NCBI GenBank assembly: GCA_963729115.1
Contig: CAVSMR010000011.1
Coordinates: forward strand, 496,001 to 560,000
DNA length: 64,000 nt
Direction: 5' to 3'
DNA from: Actinophytocola sp963729115
GTDB taxonomy: Bacteria > Actinomycetota > Actinomycetes > Mycobacteriales > Pseudonocardiaceae
Positions 52,702 to 60,326 of the stretch are shown piece by piece; the first letter of the stretch is position 1; each line of letters opens with the position of its first letter. The position numbers were made by a program, and so were the translations under genes. The notes beneath the pieces were generated by a model. The model had not been told where the DNA came from, made no database searches, and was given only the letters and a program-made list of their open reading frames with translations.

Positions 52702-55409
52702 GCTGTCGCCTCGAGGGTTGGGTTCGCGGTTGCTGCCTCGACTTGGGCGGCGATGGCCGCGACGGTTGGCTCGGCGAGCAGCGCGCGGATCGGCACCGCG
52801 ACGCCGAACCGGGCGGCGAGCCGCGCGGCCACCTGGGTCATGGTCAGCGAGTGCGCGCCGAGCGCCCGCAGGTCGTCGGCCCGGCCGAGCCTGCCGCGGC
52901 CGAGGACCGCGCCGGCCAGCTCGGCCACGGCTGCCTCCACGGGCGTGCGCGGCGGGTCGCCTGAGCCGCGGGACAGCCAGTGCGGCAGGGGAAGCGCGTT
53001 GCGGTCGACCTTCCCGACCGGGGTCAGCGGCAGGTGGTCGAGCACCACGACGAGGTCGGGCAGCTCGTGCTTGACGAACCGGTCCGCCAGCGCGGCACGG
53101 AGCTCGTCGGCCAGCGCGGCGTGCCGGGCGGGGAGCGCCGGGCGGTTCGCGAGCTCCGCCGGCGGGTCCGTCGACACCGCCCCGGGCCAGCGGAAGTCCC
53201 GCTGCGCCGCCGCCACGTCGCGGTGGAACCAGACCGCGTCCACGGCACCGTCCTCGTGCCCGGCGGCCCAGCTGAGCCGGATCCCGTAGGGCAGACCGAT
53301 ATGCAGCGCCCGCAGGTCGATCGGTTCGGGCCTCCGCTCGCCCGGCTCGGCCGCGGTCGCGTCCCCCTCGGCCGCCCGCCACGCGGCGACGGCCGCGGTG
53401 AGGCGCCCGTGCGGGATGCCGAGCACGCCGAGCACCGGGTGCTCCCCCGCGCGGAGCAGCTCCCGGATCCGCGGCAGGTCGAGCGAGTCGGCCGTCCAGT
53501 CGAGCCACCGCGTCACCGGCGCCGGCCGGGCCGGCCCGACCCACAGAACCGTGTCGTACCAGGGCATGCCCGACGGGCGGCACCGCGGCCACACCTCCAC
53601 GCCGGCGACCCGGTCGAGCGTCTCGCCGAGCCCGGTCAGGGCGGCCGGGTGCACGGCGAGCCGGGTGTCGGCGCAGAGCGCCGCCCGGACCCGCCAGCGC
53701 AGCTCCGTGGCGGCCATGTCGCCGGCCGCGTCGGCGAGCTCGGCGGCGGCGTGCGCCGCGGGCAGCAGGGGCAGGGACCGGAGGCCGCCGACGACCACGG
53801 CCCCGCCGTCCGCGGTGCGCCCCACGGCGGCGGTCACGTCCGCGAGGAGCTCGTCGAGGCCGCGGGCACCCCCGCCGTCGACGAGGACCGCGTCCCAGCC
53901 GCCGTCAGGCACGGCCACCGGGGCGGTCGGCGCGCCGACGTCGAGCAACGACGCGGGTGCCAGCGCGCGCACGAGCGCCGCCAGTTCTGGATCGTCCGCG
54001 GGCGGCGCGGACGGGCCGGCCGCCTCGGGCGTGGCGTCCGGGTCCGCTTCGACGTAGGCGACCAGCTGGACCGTGTCGGCGGTGGGGCGCGCGACGCCGA
54101 CCGCGGCCTGGCGGACGGCCGGGTGGGCCAGCAGGACCCGCTCCAGCTCCTCCGGTTCGATGCGGTGGCCGCGCACCTTCAGCTGCCGGTCGATGCGGCC
54201 CAGGAACTCCAGCGTCCCGTCGGCGCGCCACCGCGCGAGGTCGCCGGTGCGGTAGCGGCGCGTGCCGTCGGCGTCGGTCTGGAACCGCTGTGCGGTCAGC
54301 TCCGGCTTGCCCAGGTAGCCGCGGCCGACACCCGGCCCGGCCACGACGACCTCGCCCGGCTCCCCGTCGGGCACCGGTGCGCCCGACGGGTCCAGCAGGT
54401 GCACGGCCATGCCGCCGACGGGGCTGCCGATCGGGATCGGGCCGGTGCCCCGCGGGTCGACGACGGTCGAGGTCGCGTACACCGTGGTCTCGGTCGGGCC
54501 GTACACGTTGACCAGCCGGAAGCCGGCCTCGGGTGCCGGCCGGCGGCGCAACGCCTCCCCGCCGGTCACCAGGTAGCGCAGCGGCAGGCTCGCCACGTCC
54601 GGCTGCGCGAGCAGCAGCTCGGCGAGCGCGGTGGTCAGGAAGCACACCGTCACCCCGTTGTCGCGCAACACGTCCGCGAGGCGGGCCAGGTCGGTGCGGG
54701 CGTCTTCGGGCACGGCGACTGTGCGCGCGCCGACGGACAGCAGCGGCCAGAGGTCCACAATGGACGCGTCGAAGCTGAGCGGGGCGGCGAGCGAGCCGCG
54801 GTCGGCGGCGGTCAGCCCGAGGGCGGCCACGTGCCAGCGGCACAGGTTCGCGATGCCGCCGTGCTCGAGCTGGACGCCCTTGGGCAGCCCGGTCGACGCC
54901 GACGTGTACATGACGTAGGCGAGGTCCCCGGGCCGGACGTCGTCGGGTGGTGCGGTGGCCTCGTGGGCCGCGATCGCGCGCGCGTCGGCGTCCACCCGCA
55001 CGACCGCCACGGTCCCGGGCGTGCCGACCGGCGGGAGGCCGGAGTGCGTCAGCAGCACGGCCGCGCCGCTGTCGGCCAGCATGTAACCCAGCCGCGCGGC
55101 GGGATACGTCGTGTCGAGCGGCAGCGCGGCGCCGCCCGCCTTCAGGGTGGCGACCAGCGCCACGTAGTGGTCGAGCCCGCGCTCGAGGTGGATCGCGACG
55201 ATCGCGTCCCGCCCGACGCCGAGCGCCCGCAGGTGGTGGGCGAGGCGGTTCGCGCGCTCGTCCAGCTCGCGGTAGCCGAGGGTGCCGCCGGCGCACGAGA
55301 TCGCCGGCGCGTCGGGCGTGCGCGCCGCCCACCGGGCGACGTACCGGTGCACCGGCTCGCGGCCGGCCGGATCGTCCGCGTCCCAGCAGGCGGCCAGCTC
55401 CTGATTCAC
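52698..55409 (-). CDS. NRPS loading module A-(decayed MT)-PCP
   Basis: A 903-residue initiating protein without a C domain. The A core (YTSASTGLPKG near 172, YGPTETTVYAT, YRTGDLARW) is complete and its selectivity residues read about DAVFVGVVYK, a hydrophobic pocket I cannot assign. Between A8 (KVRGHRIEPEELE near 420) and A10 (LTPVGKVDR near 797) lie about 300 extra residues that match NRPS methyltransferase inserts (VVVGGLRSLPLLPAAHAAAEL, ELRWRVRAAL, WYDTVLW) but lack the SAM-binding GxGxG and much of the core. The PCP reads LGAHSLTMT near 855. I chose GTG at 55409; AGGAG lies about 13 bases upstream. First gene of the NRPS operon. Confidence 0.88.
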   Translation of the reverse strand: MNQELAACWDADDPAGREPVHRYVARWAARTPDAPAISCAGGTLGYRELDERANRLAHHLRALGVGRDAIVAIHLERGLDHYVALVATLKAGGAALPLDTTYPAARLGYMLADSGAAVLLTHSGLPPVGTPGTVAVVRVDADARAIAAHEATAPPDDVRPGDLAYVMYTSASTGLPKGVQLEHGGIANLCRWHVAALGLTAADRGSLAAPLSFDASIVDLWPLLSVGARTVAVPEDARTDLARLADVLRDNGVTVCFLTTALAELLLAQPDVASLPLRYLVTGGEALRRRPAPEAGFRLVNVYGPTETTVYATSTVVDPRGTGPIPIGSPVGGMAVHLLDPSGAPVPDGEPGEVVVAGPGVGRGYLGKPELTAQRFQTDADGTRRYRTGDLARWRADGTLEFLGRIDRQLKVRGHRIEPEELERVLLAHPAVRQAAVGVARPTADTVQLVAYVEADPDATPEAAGPSAPPADDPELAALVRALAPASLLDVGAPTAPVAVPDGGWDAVLVDGGGARGLDELLADVTAAVGRTADGGAVVVGGLRSLPLLPAAHAAAELADAAGDMAATELRWRVRAALCADTRLAVHPAALTGLGETLDRVAGVEVWPRCRPSGMPWYDTVLWVGPARPAPVTRWLDWTADSLDLPRIRELLRAGEHPVLGVLGIPHGRLTAAVAAWRAAEGDATAAEPGERRPEPIDLRALHIGLPYGIRLSWAAGHEDGAVDAVWFHRDVAAAQRDFRWPGAVSTDPPAELANRPALPARHAALADELRAALADRFVKHELPDLVVVLDHLPLTPVGKVDRNALPLPHWLSRGSGDPPRTPVEAAVAELAGAVLGRGRLGRADDLRALGAHSLTMTQVAARLAARFGVAVPIRALLAEPTVAAIAAQVEAATANPTLEATA

Positions 55410-55633
55410 TCCGCGGTCCCTCTCCTCATTCCGGAAACGACATTCCCCGGGTGGCCGGCGAGCGGGCGCCGGAAAGCGAACCTCAGTATGTCCGCGGAAT
55501 TCGCGGCGACCCCAACTCCGAGTGTGCTTTCCCAGTGCCGCAAGGGATTCGACCCGCACACCGGAAGATGCGACCACCGGCCGGGCGTGTGAGTCTGGCA
55601 ACGGTTTACCGATCGCTCGGAAAAGGGAGCACG
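55410..55633. promoter_or_regulatory. Divergent promoter region between the NRPS and precursor operons
   Basis: A 224-base gap from which the NRPS operon runs left and the seven-gene operon runs right. It contains the inverted repeat CCGCG-GAATT-CGCGG (55492-55506). Next to it on the minus strand is CATACT, a -10-like hexamer also seen before the hydrolase at 40.8 kb. GGGAG lies seven bases before the rightward ATG. Any regulator that sets both operons together would act here. Confidence 0.5.
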
Positions 55634-57025
55634 ATGACCACCAGGGGTCGTACGGTCGCGGACACGGGACCTGCGAACGTCTTCCGGCTGTACGGGGCAC
55701 AACTACGCCGGGCCATGACCGCGGTGGGGCGCTCCCGCCCGGCGGACACCGGGTTCGAACCGGCCTTCGAGCTGCCCCCGGACAGTCCCGCGCTCGAGGG
55801 GTACTTCGCCGCCGCGGACGTCCGCTTCGCCGAGCTCGGCACCGCCGGGTCCAGCCGGCTGGTGTTGCTGGACCTGATGAGCAACCCGGGCACGCGGACG
55901 GTGAAGACGCTGGCCTCGCTGGTGATCGTCGCCCGCGCGGCGCACCACATCGCGACGACCGGCGAGCCCGTCATGATCCTCACGCCGTCCTCGGCGAACA
56001 AGGCGACGGCGCTGCGCGACGCGGTGCTGCGGGCCTACACCTACGGTCTCGCCACGCCGGACGAGCTGCGCATCGTCACGCTCGTGCCCGACGTCGCCCG
56101 CCCGAAGCTGTGGTCCTCGCAGCTGTCCGACGACCCGGTACTCGCCGCCGCGAACCCCATGTGCGTGCTGGGCGCCGGGCAGGCCGAGCACGTCAAGGCG
56201 ATCGCGAAGAAGGCGCTCGCCGCGACCACGGCCGAGGTCCACGAGCGCACCGGGTTCCGCCTGTGGCACACCCTGGACCTGGCGAACTACCAGTGCGCGG
56301 ACGCCGTGCGCGCGTTCGCCGAGCAGACCGTGCTGCCCGCCACGCCGGGCCGCACGCGGGCCCACGTGCACTCGGTCTCCAGCGCCTTCGGCCTGCTGGG
56401 CCACCACTTCGGCGCGACGCTGCTGCCGGCGGGCCAGGCACCGCGGTACTTCCTCGTGCAGCATCTGTCCACTCCGGACATGGTGGTGAGCCTGCACGGC
56501 CTGCGGCCGCCGGAGTACCGCTACGACCCGGCGACCGGCCTGCACCACCAGGACAGCGAGCCGCGCTACCCCGCCACCACGTTCGACCCCGCGGAGGACC
56601 TGGAGACCACGTTCTACACCCGGATGCCCGCGACCTCGCCCGCCATGAACGAGATCATCCGCGCGCAGGGCGGCGGCGGGGTCGTCGTGTCCCTCCACGA
56701 GTGCCTCGCCCGCTACGCGCAGGTGCGCGCGCTGCTGGCGACCGGCGGCGTCGCGCTGCCGGCCGACCCGCGGACGCTGCGGGAATGGTCGCTCGTGATG
56801 GCCGCGACCGGCACGCTGAACGCGATCGACCGCGGCCTGCTGGACGCCGACGAGATCGTTCTGCACGGCACGGGTACCTACGCCACCACCGACTACACGC
56901 CGATCGCGGACGGCGCGCTGCGCCGCGTGGCGGGCGCGGTGGACCTGCGCCGGGCCATCCTCGACGCGGCCACGCTCGAGGCCGGCACCGCGGTGGACCC
57001 GGCCGTGGCCAGAAGGGCGGCGTGA
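55634..57025 (+). CDS. Threonine/cysteate-synthase-like protein (fold-type II PLP-like)
   Basis: A 463-residue protein I do not recognise fully. NPGTRTVKTLASL (about residue 85) lines up with NPTGSFKDR-type PLP-lysine sites, ILTPSSANKATAL resembles the phosphate-binding SSGNxGxAL loop, and VHSVSSAFGLLGHHFG resembles threonine synthase VPTGNFGDILAGY. HGTGTY near the end could be the last loop. So it may be a PLP enzyme for beta- or gamma-replacement, or a relative that has lost PLP. It heads a tight operon and its stop overlaps the next start (TGATG). ATG at 55634 has GGGAG upstream. The link to the decarboxylase genes recalls the cysteate route, but that is inference. Confidence 0.5.
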   Translation: MTTRGRTVADTGPANVFRLYGAQLRRAMTAVGRSRPADTGFEPAFELPPDSPALEGYFAAADVRFAELGTAGSSRLVLLDLMSNPGTRTVKTLASLVIVARAAHHIATTGEPVMILTPSSANKATALRDAVLRAYTYGLATPDELRIVTLVPDVARPKLWSSQLSDDPVLAAANPMCVLGAGQAEHVKAIAKKALAATTAEVHERTGFRLWHTLDLANYQCADAVRAFAEQTVLPATPGRTRAHVHSVSSAFGLLGHHFGATLLPAGQAPRYFLVQHLSTPDMVVSLHGLRPPEYRYDPATGLHHQDSEPRYPATTFDPAEDLETTFYTRMPATSPAMNEIIRAQGGGGVVVSLHECLARYAQVRALLATGGVALPADPRTLREWSLVMAATGTLNAIDRGLLDADEIVLHGTGTYATTDYTPIADGALRRVAGAVDLRRAILDAATLEAGTAVDPAVARRAA

Positions 57026-58200
57026 TGCCGGCCGGCTCCCTCGGGTCGCTCCTGCGTTACCACTGGGCCGCCGGCACCGGTCCGGCGAGCCGCGCGCGCC
57101 ACCTGCTGGCGAACCCGCCCGGCAGGCGCTACCCCCGCACGCTGTCGGTCGCCGGTGGGATCTCGATCGCCTACCAGGGTTTCCCCGAGGGCACGACCTA
57201 CGTCATGCCGTACCTGCACGAGCAGCTGGCGGCCGTGGGCGGCGAAGTGGCGACCGGCGCGCTGCCCGCGGCGGCGTGGCCGCGGCTGCGGGCCGGGGAC
57301 GGGCTGCCGGACGCCGACCTCGTGGTCACCGGGTGCACCCGCCGGCGGGCGTGGCGGCTCGGCACCGCGCACGCGGTCGTGCTGCCGTTCCGGGTCAACC
57401 TCACCATGCCCGTGGCGGGCGACGTGCTCGCGGCCCGCGCGTCGATCACCCGCGACGAGCGCCGCAAGTTCGCGAAGCTGCGCCGCCGGTACGGGTGGAC
57501 GTGCGAGATCGGCACCGGGGACGCGGACCTCGACGACTTCTACGACCGGATGCACCTGCCGACCATGGCCGCGCGCCACGGCGAGCAGACCCGCAGCATG
57601 GCCCGCGAGGTCGCGCGGCACGGCCTGTTCCGGCACGGCTTCGTGCTGTTCGTGCGCCAGGGCGGCGAGCGGGTGGCGGGCGTGCTGTGCCGGGTGGACA
57701 CCGGCGGCCGGGCGCTGCGGATGCGGCTGCTCGGGGTGGCCGGCGGCGCCGCCGAGCACTACCGCACCGGCGCGGCGCGGGCGGTGTACCACCTGGCCGT
57801 GGACTGGGCGGCCGAGCACGGGGTGACCCAGCTGGACTTCGCCGCCGCGGACCCGTTCCCGGGCCGCGGCGTCTACCAGTACAAGCGCCGCTTCCACCCG
57901 GTGGTCGGGCACGCCGGCGGCCACCACGCGCACCGCCGCGTGCACCTGCGGGTGGCCAAGGACACGCCCGCGGTGCGCGACCTGCTGGCCGCCACCCCGA
58001 TGCTGACCACCGACCCGCAGGACCGGCTCGTGGGTACCTACTTCCACGACCGCGACCGTCCCGTGCGGACGGACATCCGGCTCGACGGGTCCGGTGTGGA
58101 CAGCGTGCGCACGGTCGACCTCGACGACTTCCTCGCCGGCCTGCGCCGCGACGCGCCGGCGCGGGCCCCGTTCCTCGCCAAGCAGGTGATCGCCGGATGA
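57025..58200 (+). CDS. GNAT-fold acyl/aminoacyltransferase-like protein
   Basis: A 391-residue protein whose C-terminal half resembles the GNAT family of the FemAB / BioF2-like (Acetyltransf_6) type: GERVAGVLCRVD, LRMRLLGVAGGAAEHYRTGAARA, VTQLDFAAADPFPGRGVYQYKRRF. These proteins move acyl or aminoacyl groups from CoA or tRNA to amines. The N-terminal 130 residues match nothing I know. ATG at 57025 overlaps the previous stop by one base and its own stop overlaps the next start (ATGA). In context it may attach a group to the amine of the precursor made by this operon. Confidence 0.6.
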   Translation: MPAGSLGSLLRYHWAAGTGPASRARHLLANPPGRRYPRTLSVAGGISIAYQGFPEGTTYVMPYLHEQLAAVGGEVATGALPAAAWPRLRAGDGLPDADLVVTGCTRRRAWRLGTAHAVVLPFRVNLTMPVAGDVLAARASITRDERRKFAKLRRRYGWTCEIGTGDADLDDFYDRMHLPTMAARHGEQTRSMAREVARHGLFRHGFVLFVRQGGERVAGVLCRVDTGGRALRMRLLGVAGGAAEHYRTGAARAVYHLAVDWAAEHGVTQLDFAAADPFPGRGVYQYKRRFHPVVGHAGGHHAHRRVHLRVAKDTPAVRDLLAATPMLTTDPQDRLVGTYFHDRDRPVRTDIRLDGSGVDSVRTVDLDDFLAGLRRDAPARAPFLAKQVIAG

Positions 58201-58742
58201 ACGCGCTACCGCAGACCAGCTATCCCGCCGCACCCGCGGACGACCTGTCCCCGGACGCGACGAACCTGTGCGAGGAGCTGATCCTCAGCGGGTTCGGGCC
58301 GTTCTACGGCACGCCGTGCGGGATCCTCGCCCCGCTCTACCGGGCGGCCGAGCAGCGGGCGGGCCTGCTCACCGTGGCCCGCGAGGACAACGCGATCGGC
58401 GTCGCCACGGGGGCGGCGCTGGCCGGTCGCCACCCCGTGGTGCTCATGCAGAACTCCGGGCTGGGCCAGTCGGTGAACGCCCTCGCGTCGCTCGTCGTGC
58501 CCTACCGCGTGCCGATGCTGCTCATCGTCAGCCTGCGTGGCGTGGACATCGACCCGACCGAGGAGAACCAGGTGATGGGCCGGCTCACCGAACCGCTGCT
58601 GACCGGGCTCGGCATCGAGTCGTCCGTTGTGGACGTCGACGACCCGGGCACGCAGCTCGCGTGGGCGGTCGACGTCGTGCAGCGGGACGGGCGCGCCGCG
58701 GCGCTGCTCGTGGCACCGAGCACCTTCGGGTGGCAGGCATGA
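58197..58742 (+). CDS. Sulfopyruvate/phosphonopyruvate-type decarboxylase, alpha subunit
   Basis: A 181-residue PYR-domain subunit of a two-subunit TPP enzyme of the ComD type. VAREDNAIGVATGAALAGRHPVVLMQNSGLGQSVNAL is characteristic of the family: the Glu of REDNA activates the cofactor and QNSGLGQS follows in both sulfopyruvate and phosphonopyruvate decarboxylases. The pair would convert a 3-substituted pyruvate (sulfo-, phosphono- or similar) to the aldehyde. No PEP mutase, sulfolactate gene or other committed enzyme is in the window, so the substrate is open. Starts with ATG at 58197, overlapping both neighbours by four bases. Confidence 0.85.
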   Translation: MNALPQTSYPAAPADDLSPDATNLCEELILSGFGPFYGTPCGILAPLYRAAEQRAGLLTVAREDNAIGVATGAALAGRHPVVLMQNSGLGQSVNALASLVVPYRVPMLLIVSLRGVDIDPTEENQVMGRLTEPLLTGLGIESSVVDVDDPGTQLAWAVDVVQRDGRAAALLVAPSTFGWQA

Positions 58743-59323
58743 ACAAGACGGAGGCGGTGCGTGCGGTCATCGCGGCCTCGCACGCCGAGCCGATCATCTT
58801 CACCACGGGTTACGCCAGTCGCATCGCCTACGGCATCGCCGACCGGCCCAGCCACTTCTACATGACGGGCTCGATGGGCCTCGCGTCGTCGATCGGCGCC
58901 GGCGTGGCGCAGGTGACCGGCACGCGCACGATCGTGGTGGACGGCGACGGCGCGGTGCTGATGAACCCGGTCGGGCTGGTGGTGGCCGGCGCGATGGCGG
59001 CGCTCCCGCTCGTGCACGTGGTGCTCGACGACGGCCGCTACGCGTCCACCGGCGGGCAGGAGGTCCCGTCGAACGCGACCGACCTCGCCGCGATGGCCCG
59101 GGCCTGCGGCTACCGCGATGTCCGCCGGGTCACCGACGCCGCGACGCTGACCTCCGTGCTGGAGTCCTTGCTGCGCACGGAGACCGGCACCCGCGCGGCG
59201 CCGGTGTTCGTGCACTGCGTGCTGTCCGAGGCCGACCAGCCGGTGACCGCACGCGTCGGCGGCGACCTCGGCGCCCACGCCGAGCGGTTCGGCCGGCACG
59301 TCCGCGCGCTGACGGAGGCGTGA
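58739..59323 (+). CDS. Sulfopyruvate/phosphonopyruvate-type decarboxylase, beta subunit
   Basis: A 194-residue TPP-binding subunit of the ComE type and partner of the upstream gene. MTGSMGLASSIGAGVAQ and VVDGDGAVLMNPVGLVV form the diphosphate/Mg site; VVLDDGRYASTGGQ follows. In relatives the last motif reads LDNG with Asn as a Mg ligand; here it is Asp, an unusual but metal-compatible change. The two subunits together give a full PYR-PP active site of the family's usual size. Starts with ATG at 58739, overlapping the alpha gene by four bases. Decarboxylation likely feeds the monooxygenase or amidotransferase encoded next. Confidence 0.87.
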   Translation: MNKTEAVRAVIAASHAEPIIFTTGYASRIAYGIADRPSHFYMTGSMGLASSIGAGVAQVTGTRTIVVDGDGAVLMNPVGLVVAGAMAALPLVHVVLDDGRYASTGGQEVPSNATDLAAMARACGYRDVRRVTDAATLTSVLESLLRTETGTRAAPVFVHCVLSEADQPVTARVGGDLGAHAERFGRHVRALTEA

Positions 59324-59325
59324 CC

Positions 59326-59358
59326 ATGCTGATGTTCGAGGTGCTGGAGCCGTCATGA
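59326..59358 (+). CDS. Ten-codon mini-ORF before the flavin monooxygenase gene
   Basis: ATG at 59326 opens a ten-codon frame (MLMFEVLEPS) that ends in TGA overlapping the ATG of the next gene by four bases. It fills the only gap in an otherwise overlapping operon. It may serve to couple translation, because ribosomes finishing it land on the next start; a real peptide product is less likely. I see no good ribosome site before it. Confidence 0.25.
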   Translation: MLMFEVLEPS

Positions 59359-60326
59359 CCATCCGGCTCGGCGCCCTCCTGCTGCCCGAACACGCGGGCG
59401 GCAGGGCGACCGCGCTCTGGCGCAGGGTCGAGGACCTCGGCCTCGCCCACGCCTGGACGCTGGACCACCTGTCGTGGCGCACGCTTGCGGGGCGACCGTG
59501 GTTCGACGCGATGACCACGCTCGCCGCGGCGGCCGCCACGACCTCGCGCATCGAGCTCGGCACGCTGGTCACCTCGCCGAGCTTCCGGCACCCGGTCACG
59601 ACCGCCACCCAGGCGATGACCATCGACCAGCAGAGCGGCGGCCGGTTCGTGCTCGGCGTCGGCGCGGGCGCGGCGGGTCCGGATGCGACCGCGCTCGGCG
59701 GCGCGCCGCTGTCGCCCGGGCAGCGGGCGGGCCGCTTCGCCGAGTTCGTGACGCTGCTCGACCGGCTGCTGCGCGACCCGGTGACGAGCTTCGCCGGCGA
59801 CTGGTTCACCGCGCACGAGGTGCGCATGACGCCGGGCTGCGTGCGCGCGCCGCGGCTGCCGCTGGCAATCGCCGCGGCGGGCCCGCGCGGGATGCGCCTC
59901 GCCGCGCGGTTCGCCGACACGTGGGTGACGATCGGCGACGCGGCGACGCCGGGCGAGCAGGACGAGGCGGCCGCGTTCGGCACGCTGCGCGCTCAGCTCG
60001 CACGCCTCACGGAGATCTGCGAGCAGCTGGGCCGCCCGCCCGCCGGCCTGCGCAAGCTCGTGAACCTCAGCCGGGTGGCGGCGGATCCGTACGCCTCGCC
60101 GGAGCGGCTGGCCGACCTCGTCGGCCGGTGCGGCGAGCTGGGGTTCACCGATGTGGTGCTCGCCTACCCGCGCCCGGACGGCGTGTTCGCCGGGGACGAG
60201 CGGGCGTTCGAGCGGGCGGTGACGAGCGTGCGCACCGGAGTGCGGACGGGGGCGAGGACCGGCGCGGTGGTGGGCCCAGTGGTGGGCTCGACGGTCGGCT
60301 CAGCCGGTGACGAAGGGAGAGACTGA
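59355..60326 (+). CDS. Luciferase-like flavin-dependent monooxygenase (LLM)
   Basis: A 323-residue TIM-barrel enzyme of the bacterial luciferase / alkanesulfonate monooxygenase (SsuD) group, FMNH2- or F420-dependent. The family signs are visible: LGLAHAWTLDHLSWR, SRIELGTLVTSPSFRHPV, ATQAMTIDQQSGGRFVLGVGAGAAG and PLAIAAAGPRGMRLAARFADTW. The last 30 residues are a low-complexity tail (repeats of RTG and VVG). LLM enzymes catalyse N-hydroxylation, desulfonation, Baeyer-Villiger oxidation or F420-linked redox steps, so the reaction is open. GGAG lies six bases before the ATG at 59355. The stop overlaps the next ATG by one base. Confidence 0.85.
   Translation: MTIRLGALLLPEHAGGRATALWRRVEDLGLAHAWTLDHLSWRTLAGRPWFDAMTTLAAAAATTSRIELGTLVTSPSFRHPVTTATQAMTIDQQSGGRFVLGVGAGAAGPDATALGGAPLSPGQRAGRFAEFVTLLDRLLRDPVTSFAGDWFTAHEVRMTPGCVRAPRLPLAIAAAGPRGMRLAARFADTWVTIGDAATPGEQDEAAAFGTLRAQLARLTEICEQLGRPPAGLRKLVNLSRVAADPYASPERLADLVGRCGELGFTDVVLAYPRPDGVFAGDERAFERAVTSVRTGVRTGARTGAVVGPVVGSTVGSAGDEGRD

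Noticed and set aside
58197..59323. Phosphonate pathway (phosphonopyruvate decarboxylase)
   Set aside because: No PEP mutase is visible, so a phosphonate product cannot be supported; the substrate is left open.
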